Shown here: positions 17,701 to 25,408 of the stretch, piece after piece
Position numbering within the stretch: the stretch's first letter is position 1
How the letters are laid out: each line of letters opens with the position of its first letter
Assembly: GCA_024278775.1 (NCBI GenBank)
Contig: JAJRSP010000135.1
Span: 1 to 30,681, forward strand
Length of the DNA stretch: 30,681 bases
DNA from: Planctomycetota bacterium
GTDB lineage: Bacteria; Planctomycetota; Phycisphaerae; UBA1845
Direction: 5' to 3'
The notes under the pieces: model-generated
Databases searched by the model: none
Told to the model about the DNA's origin: nothing
Seen by the model: only the letters and a program-made list of their open reading frames with translations
Position numbers and translations under genes: made by a program

Positions 17701-20344
17701 GCTTACGCTTGCTGATGGGGCGTCCACTGGTCAATACGGTACGGAGCGTTTCAGCCAACGCGGGAATATCCGTGCCCGGTGGAAAATCGCTGTAAATGCG
17801 AAGTTCCGTTTCGTCGGCATCCACATCAAACTCTTTGATCAGCGCCGCGATCCGCTCCATCTCTCGCGACGTGGCTCGAACCACCAAACGGTTGTCGATT
17901 TGGACAATCGTGAGCTCTTCGGTGATCACCGGAACAATCACCCCCGACTTACCATCCGCCCCCGCTCGGCCGACACGAGGCCTCGCCGTTTTGGGCGATG
18001 TACCCACCAACGCCTCGATAGCCGTTTTGATATCACTCGGTTTCGCATAGCGAAGCTCGAACGTGCGCTGAATGAGGGCAGATGGTTTATCCACTTCGGC
18101 GAGATAGGCCCGCAACTCAACCACCTGCTCGGGCGACGCGTCCATCAACAGAATCGCACCGTCCACGGCCGCCCATCGTACGCCCCCCGTAGTCCCGATC
18201 ACATCCCCCACCATCGGGGCAAGCTTCGCCATCGCCTCCGGACCGCTCAGGTAGGTGAGTTCCAACCGTTCATAAAGTGGGCCGTCATCCGTAATCGAAT
18301 CCAGTTGACGAATCAACGGTTCATAGTCTGCCCACTCGTCATCGCTACAAAGAATAAACAGTCGTTGCGTGTTGTCTTCTGCGGTAAACTTGGCCACCAC
18401 CGTATCACGCTTCACGCCCCGCCCCACAGGTTTACGTCCCTTCGGTGCGGGTCTGGCGGACGCAGTCTCCTTGCCATACTGCATGAGTATGCTGGCTACG
18501 AACGACGGCAGTGCGTTCTCAAGTGTAACGACACGCAGAGCGGGCTTCGCACCCACCACGTCCAACGTGGCCAGCATGGCTTTGACCCGACCCAATTCCT
18601 TCTCCGTACCCGTAAACCAGATCGCGTCGCCGGAAGGGTCTGCCGTAAGCCGGAAGGTCGTCGTGGGCGGCTTGCCTTTCACCGGCACGCCCATAATCGC
18701 GGTAATCGTGGTAATCAGATCGTCGGCGTCTGCATGTTCCACCGCCAAACGTTGGGGCTCCAGTTGCGACTCAACGTCAAACATCGCCACGAGCTCGCGA
18801 ACGCGATCAACGCTCGTCGGTTCGCCCATCACCACGACCGCTTTCAAAGTGGGATGTGCGAAAATCGTCACGTTGTCCATTCGGGTGATGGTCGGCTTGC
18901 TCTTGCCCCTTGGCTTGGATCGGGTGTTTTTCTTGATACCGGAAGTGCTCGTACCACGGGATGACTGCACACTGCTCAGTATCTGCTGGATCGTCACGAC
19001 CAGATCTTCCGGTACGGCGTGCGCCACCGTAATCACCACCGGCTCGTCGCTCAACAACGGAGCCTTCACGTCGATCCAGGGGAGTATTTCCTTTATCTCT
19101 TCGATTTTCGGTGCCATCGCCCGAACCAAAATATATTGTTGCGGGTCTTCAGGAATAATAGTGATCTCAGGCTCCGGTAACACTTCGAGCGCGTTGACAT
19201 CACGACTCGCGCCGCGCGTCACCACAGACGAACGACCCTTGTTTCGACCACCATCAAGATCAATCAGCTCTCGCAAACGTTCGATGGCCGCACTCGGCAG
19301 CATGTTATGAACCGGGATTTTTTCCATTGAACGTGGATCACTGCTTCGCCCGGCGAAGAAATCGATCAACCCCAAATACTTGTCGATGTCCTTCTTAAGT
19401 GCGAAGATCGTAACCCGATTTTGACCCTCGAGCGGCGCAACACGCACGTAGTCGGGCATAAAATCCCGAACTTCTTTCAGCCCGGCCACCGAACCACTTT
19501 TCGGCGTAAAGATGACCAGCGCCAATTCATCCGGAGGGAGACCGGCGGCCTTAAGATCCTCCACACTCTGAAACATCCGGTCGCGCGGCAGAATACGATA
19601 GATGTCCGTCACCCGGATCACACGCAGGTTCATCTCCTGCCGCTCAATCCAGTACGGCTCGTGCGGCTTATAGTTGAACAGGAGCATACGAACACGCGAC
19701 AGCGCCGCGTTAAAACTAAGTTCCTCCGTCGTGACGAAAGTCACACGACCATCGCGCGGTGCATCACCCACCACGCCCAAACCCGTCTGCCGTGCAAACC
19801 CTTCGACAAGCTGCTCGTAGGTGCCGTCCTTGATCGCAAACCGATAGCTTCGTTCTTCCGGGGCGATGTTGTCATCGCTCGGCGGAATGTTGATCGATGT
19901 CGTCGGTCCACTCGTCGTCTCGCCGGTGCTCTTCGCCTGCGCCGGTGCCTGAGACCTCGGAACGTTACGCTCCCGGGGAACGTTGCGTGTGGGTGCCCGC
20001 ACCGGGGTTCTGGGAGTGCCCTGGCTGGGACGCGTCGCGCCCGCCTTGGCTCCGGTCGGACGCACCGGCGTACGCCCCTTCCGAGGCACGCGCCTCGTTG
20101 GCACCTTCACCGGTTTGTTGCCTCGTGAATCTTTCAGAAGCTCATCGATGCGTTGTTGCAACTCGGGATCTATTTTGACCTTGCCATCATCACTGTTTCT
20201 CACCGGCTTGTTGCCGGTAGGCTTCGGCGCACTTCCGGAACCAGCAGGTGATGCCAGCGGACCGGCCAATACCGGTGAGGAACATGACCACCACGCAACG
20301 ACGATAGCGCTACAAAGAAAGGATTGATTTAATCGTACGTACAT
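11759..20344 (-). CDS. Giant secretin N-domain repeat protein lacking the secretin pore
   Basis: A 2861-residue predicted exported protein. The signal peptide ends near VLA-G28. A Pro/Arg/Lys-rich linker (about 30-155) leads to an N0/STN-like region (about 162-345: YRFAIKDGTYEQLVEG..., FNAALSRVRMLLF). Then, by eye, about 27 secretin N1-type units run to about residue 2785; the clearest signatures are late, such as DPATNALLVSAN and DTRTNSLIVSGS, each followed by the A-D-A/V strand-helix. A charged Lys/Pro-rich linker (about 1381-1460) and a Gln-rich segment (about 1526-1582) interrupt the array. No secretin beta-barrel motif such as VPxLGDIPxLGxLF is present; the protein ends in an Arg/Gly/Ser-rich tail (about 2785-2861). 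GAGGAGA at 20352-20358 supports the ATG at 20344. It lies directly upstream of gspD in the operon. A periplasmic scaffold or ring-stack role is inferred; no function is established from the sequence. Confidence 0.85.
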   Translation of the reverse strand: MYVRLNQSFLCSAIVVAWWSCSSPVLAGPLASPAGSGSAPKPTGNKPVRNSDDGKVKIDPELQQRIDELLKDSRGNKPVKVPTRRVPRKGRTPVRPTGAKAGATRPSQGTPRTPVRAPTRNVPRERNVPRSQAPAQAKSTGETTSGPTTSINIPPSDDNIAPEERSYRFAIKDGTYEQLVEGFARQTGLGVVGDAPRDGRVTFVTTEELSFNAALSRVRMLLFNYKPHEPYWIERQEMNLRVIRVTDIYRILPRDRMFQSVEDLKAAGLPPDELALVIFTPKSGSVAGLKEVRDFMPDYVRVAPLEGQNRVTIFALKKDIDKYLGLIDFFAGRSSDPRSMEKIPVHNMLPSAAIERLRELIDLDGGRNKGRSSVVTRGASRDVNALEVLPEPEITIIPEDPQQYILVRAMAPKIEEIKEILPWIDVKAPLLSDEPVVITVAHAVPEDLVVTIQQILSSVQSSRGTSTSGIKKNTRSKPRGKSKPTITRMDNVTIFAHPTLKAVVVMGEPTSVDRVRELVAMFDVESQLEPQRLAVEHADADDLITTITAIMGVPVKGKPPTTTFRLTADPSGDAIWFTGTEKELGRVKAMLATLDVVGAKPALRVVTLENALPSFVASILMQYGKETASARPAPKGRKPVGRGVKRDTVVAKFTAEDNTQRLFILCSDDEWADYEPLIRQLDSITDDGPLYERLELTYLSGPEAMAKLAPMVGDVIGTTGGVRWAAVDGAILLMDASPEQVVELRAYLAEVDKPSALIQRTFELRYAKPSDIKTAIEALVGTSPKTARPRVGRAGADGKSGVIVPVITEELTIVQIDNRLVVRATSREMERIAALIKEFDVDADETELRIYSDFPPGTDIPALAETLRTVLTSGRPISKRKQPPGVAGGIKDARFIPQPASHQMVVIAQTPEFEQIEELLTVLRGDVEIDPVEVAYVPVRYADPEEVIAGVEPLLALQVQQWVASGELSESPGASGASGVAKPGGKRKIQKSHYAERYYFVPDGRNHRVVIAAPAKIIAFAKGLIAEFDTPVDEDTTFQTVELKNADAASMVKSITELMGGGVRRRGGARKGASAATSAMTTPTLSIAEAPGGGAVVLHGTKKEVEQTIEWIEHLDQMSSRGREIKVFSIEYADLKRLIDLVMSVVDTPDPQAPPIRNAHTPRRKISDDDDGEDFLATKTYNGSSVYIQADFVAHTMLVATSETRMAEVESIVERFNRAPDPDDPDSGLGMSASDIPMFVYDLKYRDAFEASWELDSLLSQVWEPSDEVPKVESALFGDSLIIKYPDETRFDEIRTLITSYVDKLSPEDARVVTSSFPVPAGLSAKELAELLQAKHSDYQIVIKDITEKPKDLGLERLRPFSKPKSHPCVIPLVMATALSDLVATAEGGPVASKKKGGAGAHASPKDSARRKPSPKERPRDFLEEQLSKNPPVSSRKKERSPVPQGEIQTDREKPKAPKGEKLDVYYDSERGVLVVEGASIVVSELPDWIEEIQEGTKDFPVKPDIRIYRVRYVDVHTAKDILEEMFNATKQQRQMVQQQQRAAQQRARQQQLQQRQQQQQQKGKQGKQGPRQPAQGQQPQVPQLPTATVRIYPNERDRALIIRAETSQFPIIEELLATIDRPKPIDSQLKTFQLKRLNATDVEQLLTRILGLDSPVKTKGARRNTRRGGQAPSSGPGSQLPQTIMEDIAGGTGQLGVDPNDISISANEQTNSIVVMAPKAAIDFVGKLIKQLDNDDIPERVAKYYELKHAGAEELAEYLTLQFAEAEGGGRTSPRGRGGKSSATGGGSLNTPSFTPYARLNLLTVQATKDQLVEIDDVVARFDTAGEEMNWEDVTLTRGDAKQIAETLSTLYGETGSSGRGGKPGTGEARTARFHGEEGGRVLFMSVSPAMREQVLKTVRRLEAEQEDKTKLRFVTLKFASASKVADAITDALGESRGGRGRGATTERFTITAADGLKRLFVRADDETFAEIESLAKTLDSPASIGFEFRVFQLQYADAKKVHAQLTKLVTDYLRRLGSAANDMEAFSVEVDERANALVVLGSPGIFGFLEENIPKFDTPANAMSPPGFLMVSLKTANAQEVVQNINSLWSSRTLPEGENPPAAEANRSTNTLIVRGTQAQVDEIKKLFVDPLEAQTEVETVIRIYPVKFADPNGVVSIINQWARSRTSGGGNAAVVSGEVITAVAEQATQSVVVSASEKNHAVIRELIEGLDDDTLALGQRKREVIRLTYANASEIADKLTQVFRNAGVHRRGDSGPAFVGDAKTNTVIAFANSDELIEIKELLSAIDVEPELGTERTTEVYPLRYADPGALNSVVLNMFRWDRRSQPSPSETVTSAVEWATQSLVVTASAKNHKIVRRLVEQTDVESTMSKELRTYKLDHANAEDVAKSLQGVYRGRRSTRRGEQPVTITPDPATNALLVSANEAEHAEIDTLINELDVEPDIATKQKVHVVQLDNADADDVSRTLNEIFVRNAPRRGTQGPAISISAVKNAKAILVKCEARDYEEIAAVVAELDQDGAMVGGETRLVTLLYGDAAEVHKALQESLMKTGGGRGKELVGDVRLSALPQSNAILVTGTKSEVDRIEAQLREMDEAGEQGAVPQVIVLQHTKVGQVLPSLQELFSEQRRGGRRNEQPPVITANEPNTLIVRASSKDFSAIRSVVAELDTPERADKPNYRIIQVAQGINVRDLADKVELSVNDGAMAQAPSGSGSGRGARTKIPSITVTPDTRTNSLIVSGSPALFDAASELTAAMEKLGPSGGRATRVIRLTKLRMDEIQPLIDQLTGIRSGGRGRSSGRSLSGGNRGGRRSASRGGRSSAGRGGRSSANRSRRNTGNRSGRSSGNRSRNRSGSSRPRGR
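11855..11926 (-). repeat. Three tandem 24-bp units encoding the RGG-type tail
   Basis: Three contiguous 24-base units start at 11855, 11879 and 11903, each beginning GGCGGA on the + strand, with a more diverged copy at 11831-11854. On the coding strand they encode eight-residue units of the type GGRSSAxR in the C-terminal tail of the giant N-domain protein. The phase is kept, so copy-number change would lengthen or shorten the tail without a frameshift. Confidence 0.65.
15600..15766 (-). repeat. CAG/CAA-type codon repeats encoding a Gln-rich segment
   Basis: On the + strand this stretch is dense in TTG, CTG and GTTGCTG triplets. On the coding strand it reads mainly CAA and CAG, giving a Gln/Arg-rich segment (about residues 1526-1582) inside the giant N-domain protein, between N-type units. 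Imperfect trinucleotide repetition suggests slippage-driven expansion. The segment is probably an unstructured spacer. Confidence 0.6.
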
Positions 20345-20441
20345 GACATTCTCTCCTCACGCTCACTCAGCGTGTCGTGACGATTGCAATGGATGGCACA
20401 ACCACAAAAGATCGATTCCTGGGATCGCCGCAGACCATCAT

Positions 20442-22082
20442 TCATCGCGGCCTCTTTCCGATGGCTCTCGGACGTCGCGAAGGCGGTGTTCGCCCTTTTG
20501 ACTCCGCATTCGCAGGGGGCGTTGTACCAACCGCACCACGCGGAAGGCCCGGCTTCGTGGCCGCCGTGTCGGCTTTTGGGGTTCCCGCAGGATGTGGCGG
20601 CACTTGCTTTTCCACCCGGTTCGGCACCACGTGGGGCTTTGGGGTTCCGGCTGTTGCCTCCGTGGGCGGTGTACTGCCGACAACCACATGCTTCACCTCT
20701 TTTGTCTCTTTGGCGGGTGCGCCCGAACTCGCATCTTCACCAGTCGCCGGAACCGTAACCACATCCTTGACCGTGGATTTCGCTTCGAGTCGACGTCTGT
20801 GAATGTCGGCCGCACGCAGCAGCTCGGGAAACGCTTCCGCTTGCTCCAGCTTCAGTTCCTTATCCAACGGAGCCCCAATCGGATACACATAATACTCATC
20901 ATTTCGACGCACAAGACCGCCTGTTTGATGCACGTATACAAGTTCGCCGCCGTCGAACTCATCACCAGCCGCATAGTACGCGGTCTGTTTGTTCTTACGC
21001 TCGTAAACCATCAACTCGTCACGACGTTCACCGTGATACGTTTGTCCAAGCGACATGACGACCTGCATAAAACGACGGTCGCCCCACCGGTTGGGCTCCG
21101 GCGGCCCCTTTTGCGGCACAGGCTTTCGTTCGGCCACTACAGGACGAGGCTTCCTCGGCTCGGCGATTGTAAGGGTCACGGTATCGGAATGAGAAGCCCC
21201 GGTCTCGTCCGTCACGGTCAGGGTATATACCTTCTCGCCCGGTTTCGAGGTGTCCACCCTCGTCACCCGCTTGGTCGGAGTCTGAAGCCCGTCGGAGGGC
21301 GACCACTGAAACGTATATTCCCCGATGCCGCCCGTTGCAGACCCACGAAACGCAACCGTACGCCCGGGCTTGCTCAGGATTTGATCTTTTCCGGCATCAA
21401 CCAGAAGCGGCTGGGGCTTAATGTAATCAGAAAACGGTCGTCCGGACCAAAGCGCGGAATAGTCCCGCCTGGCATGCCGAATGTGAGGCTCCGGTTCGCC
21501 CAAGGAGGCCTCCTCAATCCGCCCCACGAGTCGATGTTGCGGGAGCACCTTGATCTCGATAGGCAGTCGAACGTTCACATTCTCATGCAACGTAATGCGC
21601 CCTTTGCTCAGTGCAGATTTCGTAGGGTTGATGGAAACATTTCCGAAGCGTACCAGGTGCGGCAGCTCGGCCACATCCCGTAACAACCCCGCCACACCTT
21701 CCACCGACCCCTGCGCCTGGATCGTGAGTAACATGCTCTTGACGTGCGTCTTACGGTCTACCGATTTGCGACCGGGGGATACCGTCCAATCTTTCAGGTT
21801 GTGCAACTCGATCAGTGTGGAAAGACGCTGTCGGATAGCGTTCTCCACACCGGCCATATCAAAGGAACCGGTGCGTTGCACATACGACTTGTACGTAAAT
21901 CGAGCCTCGTTGACCATTTCGTCAATTGCAACGAGTTTGTCGAGTTCCGCCTGACGCTCCGCGATACGCTCGCCGTACGACAAGAGAGGTTCGATGTAAG
22001 TCGGATAGACCGTCTTCGCGATCAAGGCGTAACACAGCCCCGCGCCAAACACCCACGCCAGGATTTTCGATCGCCGATCCAT
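20442..22082 (-). CDS. gspM: GspM/PilO-like T2SS assembly protein with PKD domain
   Basis: A 546-residue inner-membrane assembly-platform protein. The N terminus has one membrane segment (ILAWVFGAGLCYALIAKTVYP) followed by a coiled-coil helix (ERIAERQAELDKLVAIDEM) and a ferredoxin-like alpha/beta region to about 190, the PilO/GspM layout. A PKD-type Ig domain follows at about 224-306 (VDAGKDQ, GIGEYTFQWSPSDG, YTLTVTDETGASHSDTVTLTI). Residues about 331-402 (RFMQVVMSLG..., AAGDEFDGGELVYVHQTGGLVRRNDEYYVYPIG) resemble the beta-rich HR/PilP domain of GspC or PilP. The last 115 residues are a basic Pro/Ala/Lys-rich tail. The start may be this ATG or the adjacent TTG at 22085, which has AAGG nine bases upstream. 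The symbol is tentative because the fusion combines several roles. Confidence 0.72.
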   Translation of the reverse strand: MDRRSKILAWVFGAGLCYALIAKTVYPTYIEPLLSYGERIAERQAELDKLVAIDEMVNEARFTYKSYVQRTGSFDMAGVENAIRQRLSTLIELHNLKDWTVSPGRKSVDRKTHVKSMLLTIQAQGSVEGVAGLLRDVAELPHLVRFGNVSINPTKSALSKGRITLHENVNVRLPIEIKVLPQHRLVGRIEEASLGEPEPHIRHARRDYSALWSGRPFSDYIKPQPLLVDAGKDQILSKPGRTVAFRGSATGGIGEYTFQWSPSDGLQTPTKRVTRVDTSKPGEKVYTLTVTDETGASHSDTVTLTIAEPRKPRPVVAERKPVPQKGPPEPNRWGDRRFMQVVMSLGQTYHGERRDELMVYERKNKQTAYYAAGDEFDGGELVYVHQTGGLVRRNDEYYVYPIGAPLDKELKLEQAEAFPELLRAADIHRRRLEAKSTVKDVVTVPATGEDASSGAPAKETKEVKHVVVGSTPPTEATAGTPKPHVVPNRVEKQVPPHPAGTPKADTAATKPGLPRGAVGTTPPANAESKGRTPPSRRPRAIGKRPR

Positions 22083-22119
22083 CAATTCGTCTTACCTTGA
22101 AACACGTCACCAGCCGCGG

Positions 22120-23760
22120 CTAACGCCGTGACGATCTCTTTTTCTTACCGAACTTCTTCTTATGCGGCGCATCATCCAATATACGAATCCGCAGCTCCTG
22201 CACGAAAGGATACCCCTCTCCCTTTTTCTCCGATTGTGGGCCCATCGTGGCTTTGTACCGGGGGCGCTCGCGTCCCTCCCGACGGAACGCCTCCAGCCGC
22301 TCAATCAGCTTGCTGGCCGTATCACTCTCTTTGGCTTTCGTTTTGAGTTTGATCACACCGTCTTTCTGACTCATTTCCATATTATTGATAACGATCTCTT
22401 GGTTGGACGGAAGCAACCCAAACACGTCGTACCACTCATCGATCCAAATGAATTGCGCGGTGTCAAACTCTTCTAAATCCTTCATCAACGACAGAAACTT
22501 CTTGTTGTCGCTGCGATGGGTCTTGAGTTCCTCGATCTGCGACTCGATCGACGCCAGCGTTTCCCGATCGTCCTTGGTGAGCCCCACCACACCCATCGCC
22601 GTCGCCACCAGAAAAAGCACGGCCACCGCGGCGACCCACGGGGCCTTCTTCAGCCGTTCCTGCGAGACCGACACCATTTTCTTTGGATGAAGAAAATCAA
22701 AGTGCAGAGACGTCTCATCGGCGAAGTCAAGAACCAGACCAAGCGTCGGCGCAAATCCGGCGGCCGCTGCGCCCTCGTCCGGCTCCCACCCAAACGCCGC
22801 CGCCGGGTTATACAATTCCGTGTCCAGGCCCAAACGCTCATGGATCGCCTCAGCCAGGAAAGACTCGACGCCCGTGTCGCCGCCAATAATGACCTGATCG
22901 ATCTGTGCGCCAGGATCACCCGCACGATACGCCTCAATCGATCGCGACACCTCCATCACCAACGCGTGAATCGCACCGTCTCGCGGAGACGTACGCCCCG
23001 GTGTCGCGCCGACGGACGCAGAACCCTCGGACGTCAGACTCAATGACACCGCGGGTTCCGCAGGGGGTTCCTCATGATGGAGAGAGATTGTCGGAGACGT
23101 GCGATCGTTTGCGTCGATAGGCACCGACGCCGCACGTGAAAAAGTCAGCGAAGACTCATTGATAACGTCGATCTCTGTAAGCCCGGGACGCACATCGATA
23201 AACATGACGCGCGGAGGCATGGAAAACTCGAGCAGCTTGCACAACGCCACTTTGCTCGCGTAAGGGCGCAGACCAATGCGGACCAGTTTCAGTCCCGCCG
23301 CCGCGAACGTAGCTTGATATTGCTCGATCACCTCATGCCGCACGGCCGACACCAACACATCACGTGTCTTGCCGTCATCATGCTCGGCCCCGAACGTAAA
23401 ATCGATCGCCGCCTGCGACACGGGAAAGGGCAACTCTTTGGCAATCTGAATCTCAATGACACCCGCCAATTCCTCCGCCTTGATCGCCGGAAGCGTAAGC
23501 GTTTTGAGAATGGCCTTCTCACGCGGGATGTCCACCATCGCATGACGCGTAGTGAGGGACTCCTGTTCGAGCACACGTTTGAGGTGCGCCCCCAAGGCGT
23601 CAGCGTTCTCCGGGTCGACATCCGCCCCCATATCCACCGAGAGAATGCGATCCACCTTCGCGCCGCGCTTGCTTGACAACGCATGAACCACACGGAGCGT
23701 GCGTTCATCCCAGTCGATGGCCAGGATTCTTTTCAGTCGTCCCCTACCGGATTCGAACAT
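22120..23760 (-). CDS. gspL: GspL-type assembly protein (PilM-like + PilN-like)
   Basis: A 546-residue inner-membrane platform protein. Residues about 10-340 form an actin-like PilM/GspL cytoplasmic domain (LAIDWDERTLRVV, AMVDIPREKAILKTLTLPAI, PRVMFIDVRPGLTEIDVI, DQVIIGGDTGVESFLAEAI), interrupted by a Ser/Pro-rich insertion around 225-270. A single membrane segment lies at about 375-394 (WVAAVAVLFLVATAMGVVGL), followed by a coiled coil and a periplasmic PilN-like ferredoxin fold. The C terminus is strongly basic (KKKFGKKKRSSRR). PilM-PilN in one chain is the GspL arrangement, and in known systems it recruits the GspE ATPase. It overlaps the end of gspK by 17 bases; AGAGGA lies 11 bases before the ATG. 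Confidence 0.85.
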   Translation of the reverse strand: MFESGRGRLKRILAIDWDERTLRVVHALSSKRGAKVDRILSVDMGADVDPENADALGAHLKRVLEQESLTTRHAMVDIPREKAILKTLTLPAIKAEELAGVIEIQIAKELPFPVSQAAIDFTFGAEHDDGKTRDVLVSAVRHEVIEQYQATFAAAGLKLVRIGLRPYASKVALCKLLEFSMPPRVMFIDVRPGLTEIDVINESSLTFSRAASVPIDANDRTSPTISLHHEEPPAEPAVSLSLTSEGSASVGATPGRTSPRDGAIHALVMEVSRSIEAYRAGDPGAQIDQVIIGGDTGVESFLAEAIHERLGLDTELYNPAAAFGWEPDEGAAAAGFAPTLGLVLDFADETSLHFDFLHPKKMVSVSQERLKKAPWVAAVAVLFLVATAMGVVGLTKDDRETLASIESQIEELKTHRSDNKKFLSLMKDLEEFDTAQFIWIDEWYDVFGLLPSNQEIVINNMEMSQKDGVIKLKTKAKESDTASKLIERLEAFRREGRERPRYKATMGPQSEKKGEGYPFVQELRIRILDDAPHKKKFGKKKRSSRR

Positions 23761-25408
23761 TGTCCAGGTCTTCCTCTCGAATCGGAAAATGGCCTCCGAT
23801 TCTCGTCACATCACGATAGTAGATCGTCTGCGGCAAAGGTCCCACAAGATCCAGCACCACTTCCAGTCGCGTCACCATACCGATGTGGTCCGCGTAGCCG
23901 AGCGACTCCACCATAAACTGCTGGCCACGGCCCGTAATCAACGGCGCAATCTCGTCCATCGTATCCAAGTCAACCACACCCTCGGCAATCAACCAGGCCG
24001 GTGTCACCCGAGCCTCATCCGACAACCCGCCTCGCGCCTCCAGCAACGCATCTATCTGTTCATTCGTGATCGCCGGCAGCGTCTCCAACACACGCCTCGG
24101 TGCGGTGTTGATATTGATAAGGCCCACAATCTCCCGTTGATCCGGCGGAACCACCGTAAACTTATCCATCAAGATCGCCAAGTGCTCCGCGGTGATCGGG
24201 CTCTTGCCCAACTGCCCGCCAAGCTCACGATCGAATAACAGCGTCGCCGGTGATCGAATCGGCCTATTCCCACGGGTATCGCCATCCGATTCCCCCCCCT
24301 TGGTACCGTCGTCCGGCCCGGCGGTTTCATCGCCATCGGCCCCTTCGGATTCGTCCCCATCCGAGCTATCGCCATTATCAGCATTGCTATCGTCCCCCAA
24401 GCCGGAAGGGCCATCCTGTGGATTGTTTCCATCGTTGTTATCAGCGTTGTTATCATTGTTTCCCGCGTCGGGACCGTCCTGACGTGTGGCTGAAATGATA
24501 AAATCCACCACCAGGGGTTCGTCGGGAAAAGCCAACTCCAAGGCCTCTCGTACCGCCTGCTGCTCACCAAGTAGGTTGACACGCGGGCGGTTGTCCAACG
24601 AAACGTTGGTTTCGTGGGACCAAACCGTCAGATACGGATAGAGCCCCTGATTCAGAATCTCGTCCTCATCATCAGCCGGAAAAGTCAGATCCCCATCTTC
24701 TTCGTTCGGCTCAATGATACCGGTGCGGTTGTAATCTTCACCGTAGAGTATCCGCCCCGTCATCCCTTTGACCAGGAGTAGCTCCTCAACCGAGTCAAAC
24801 GGGCCGTTCTTCACACGGTAAGGTATCTGCAGATTCTTATAGTAGATCCCCTCCGTATCGCCCGCCTCACCACGCGGCTCGGCATCCTCATCTCGCCAAT
24901 CAAGAATGGCGTCAACGATGTCCTGCGGGATGACCTGATCATCGCCCACCACCGCCGCCGTCACCAATGTTAATAACTGAGCCTCCGTCGCGACGTTGAG
25001 ATTCAGCTTCGCCGACTCATCGGTAATACCAAAACGAACAAACGCCTCCGCGTCGGTGGGATCATCGGCCACCAGGCTAAACCGGTACGTCATCGTTCCA
25101 TCGTCGGTGAACTCGTCGTTAGCGCCGATGGAGGACTCGTCTTCCTGCACACTCCACACCACAATGCGATGCAGCTCATCGGGGTTGTTGTACCAAAAAC
25201 TCTGCTCGAAGCGATGGTCGCGCAGCAAGAGCTTGGCGCGTTCGATACCGGCCTCTGCCGCCAACCGGGTCTGAAAACGATACGTCACCGCATGATGGGC
25301 CGCCAGATCAGCGTTGACTCGAAACGAGAACATCGCCGCCAGCAGTCCTACCAGAAGCAGTACAAACAACACGACAGGTAAGATGACTCCACGCCGGTGT
25401 TCCATCAT
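23744..25408 (-). CDS. gspK: Minor pseudopilin GspK
   Basis: A 554-residue tip pseudopilin; typical GspK is about 330 residues. The prepilin-like start is RRG followed by the hydrophobic segment VILPVVLFVLLLVGLLAAMF with no Glu at position 5, as usual for GspK. Conserved parts include FGITDESAKLNLNVATEAQL, DAILDWRDED, FDSVEELLLVKGM and a second helix-hairpin-helix-like region (LININTAPRRVLETLPAITNEQIDALLEAR). Between the halves lies an Asp/Asn/Gly/Glu-rich linker of about 75 residues (310-385) that accounts for part of the extra length. The ATG overlaps the gspJ stop (ATGA). It should cap the pseudopilus with GspI and GspJ. Confidence 0.9.
   Translation of the reverse strand: MMEHRRGVILPVVLFVLLLVGLLAAMFSFRVNADLAAHHAVTYRFQTRLAAEAGIERAKLLLRDHRFEQSFWYNNPDELHRIVVWSVQEDESSIGANDEFTDDGTMTYRFSLVADDPTDAEAFVRFGITDESAKLNLNVATEAQLLTLVTAAVVGDDQVIPQDIVDAILDWRDEDAEPRGEAGDTEGIYYKNLQIPYRVKNGPFDSVEELLLVKGMTGRILYGEDYNRTGIIEPNEEDGDLTFPADDEDEILNQGLYPYLTVWSHETNVSLDNRPRVNLLGEQQAVREALELAFPDEPLVVDFIISATRQDGPDAGNNDNNADNNDGNNPQDGPSGLGDDSNADNGDSSDGDESEGADGDETAGPDDGTKGGESDGDTRGNRPIRSPATLLFDRELGGQLGKSPITAEHLAILMDKFTVVPPDQREIVGLININTAPRRVLETLPAITNEQIDALLEARGGLSDEARVTPAWLIAEGVVDLDTMDEIAPLITGRGQQFMVESLGYADHIGMVTRLEVVLDLVGPLPQTIYYRDVTRIGGHFPIREEDLDNVRIR

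Noticed and set aside
17639..18964. Open frame of 441 codons on the + strand inside the giant gene
   Set aside because: It lies wholly antisense to the N-domain repeats, its translation is Arg/His/Leu-rich without any recognisable domain, and it is a codon-bias shadow.
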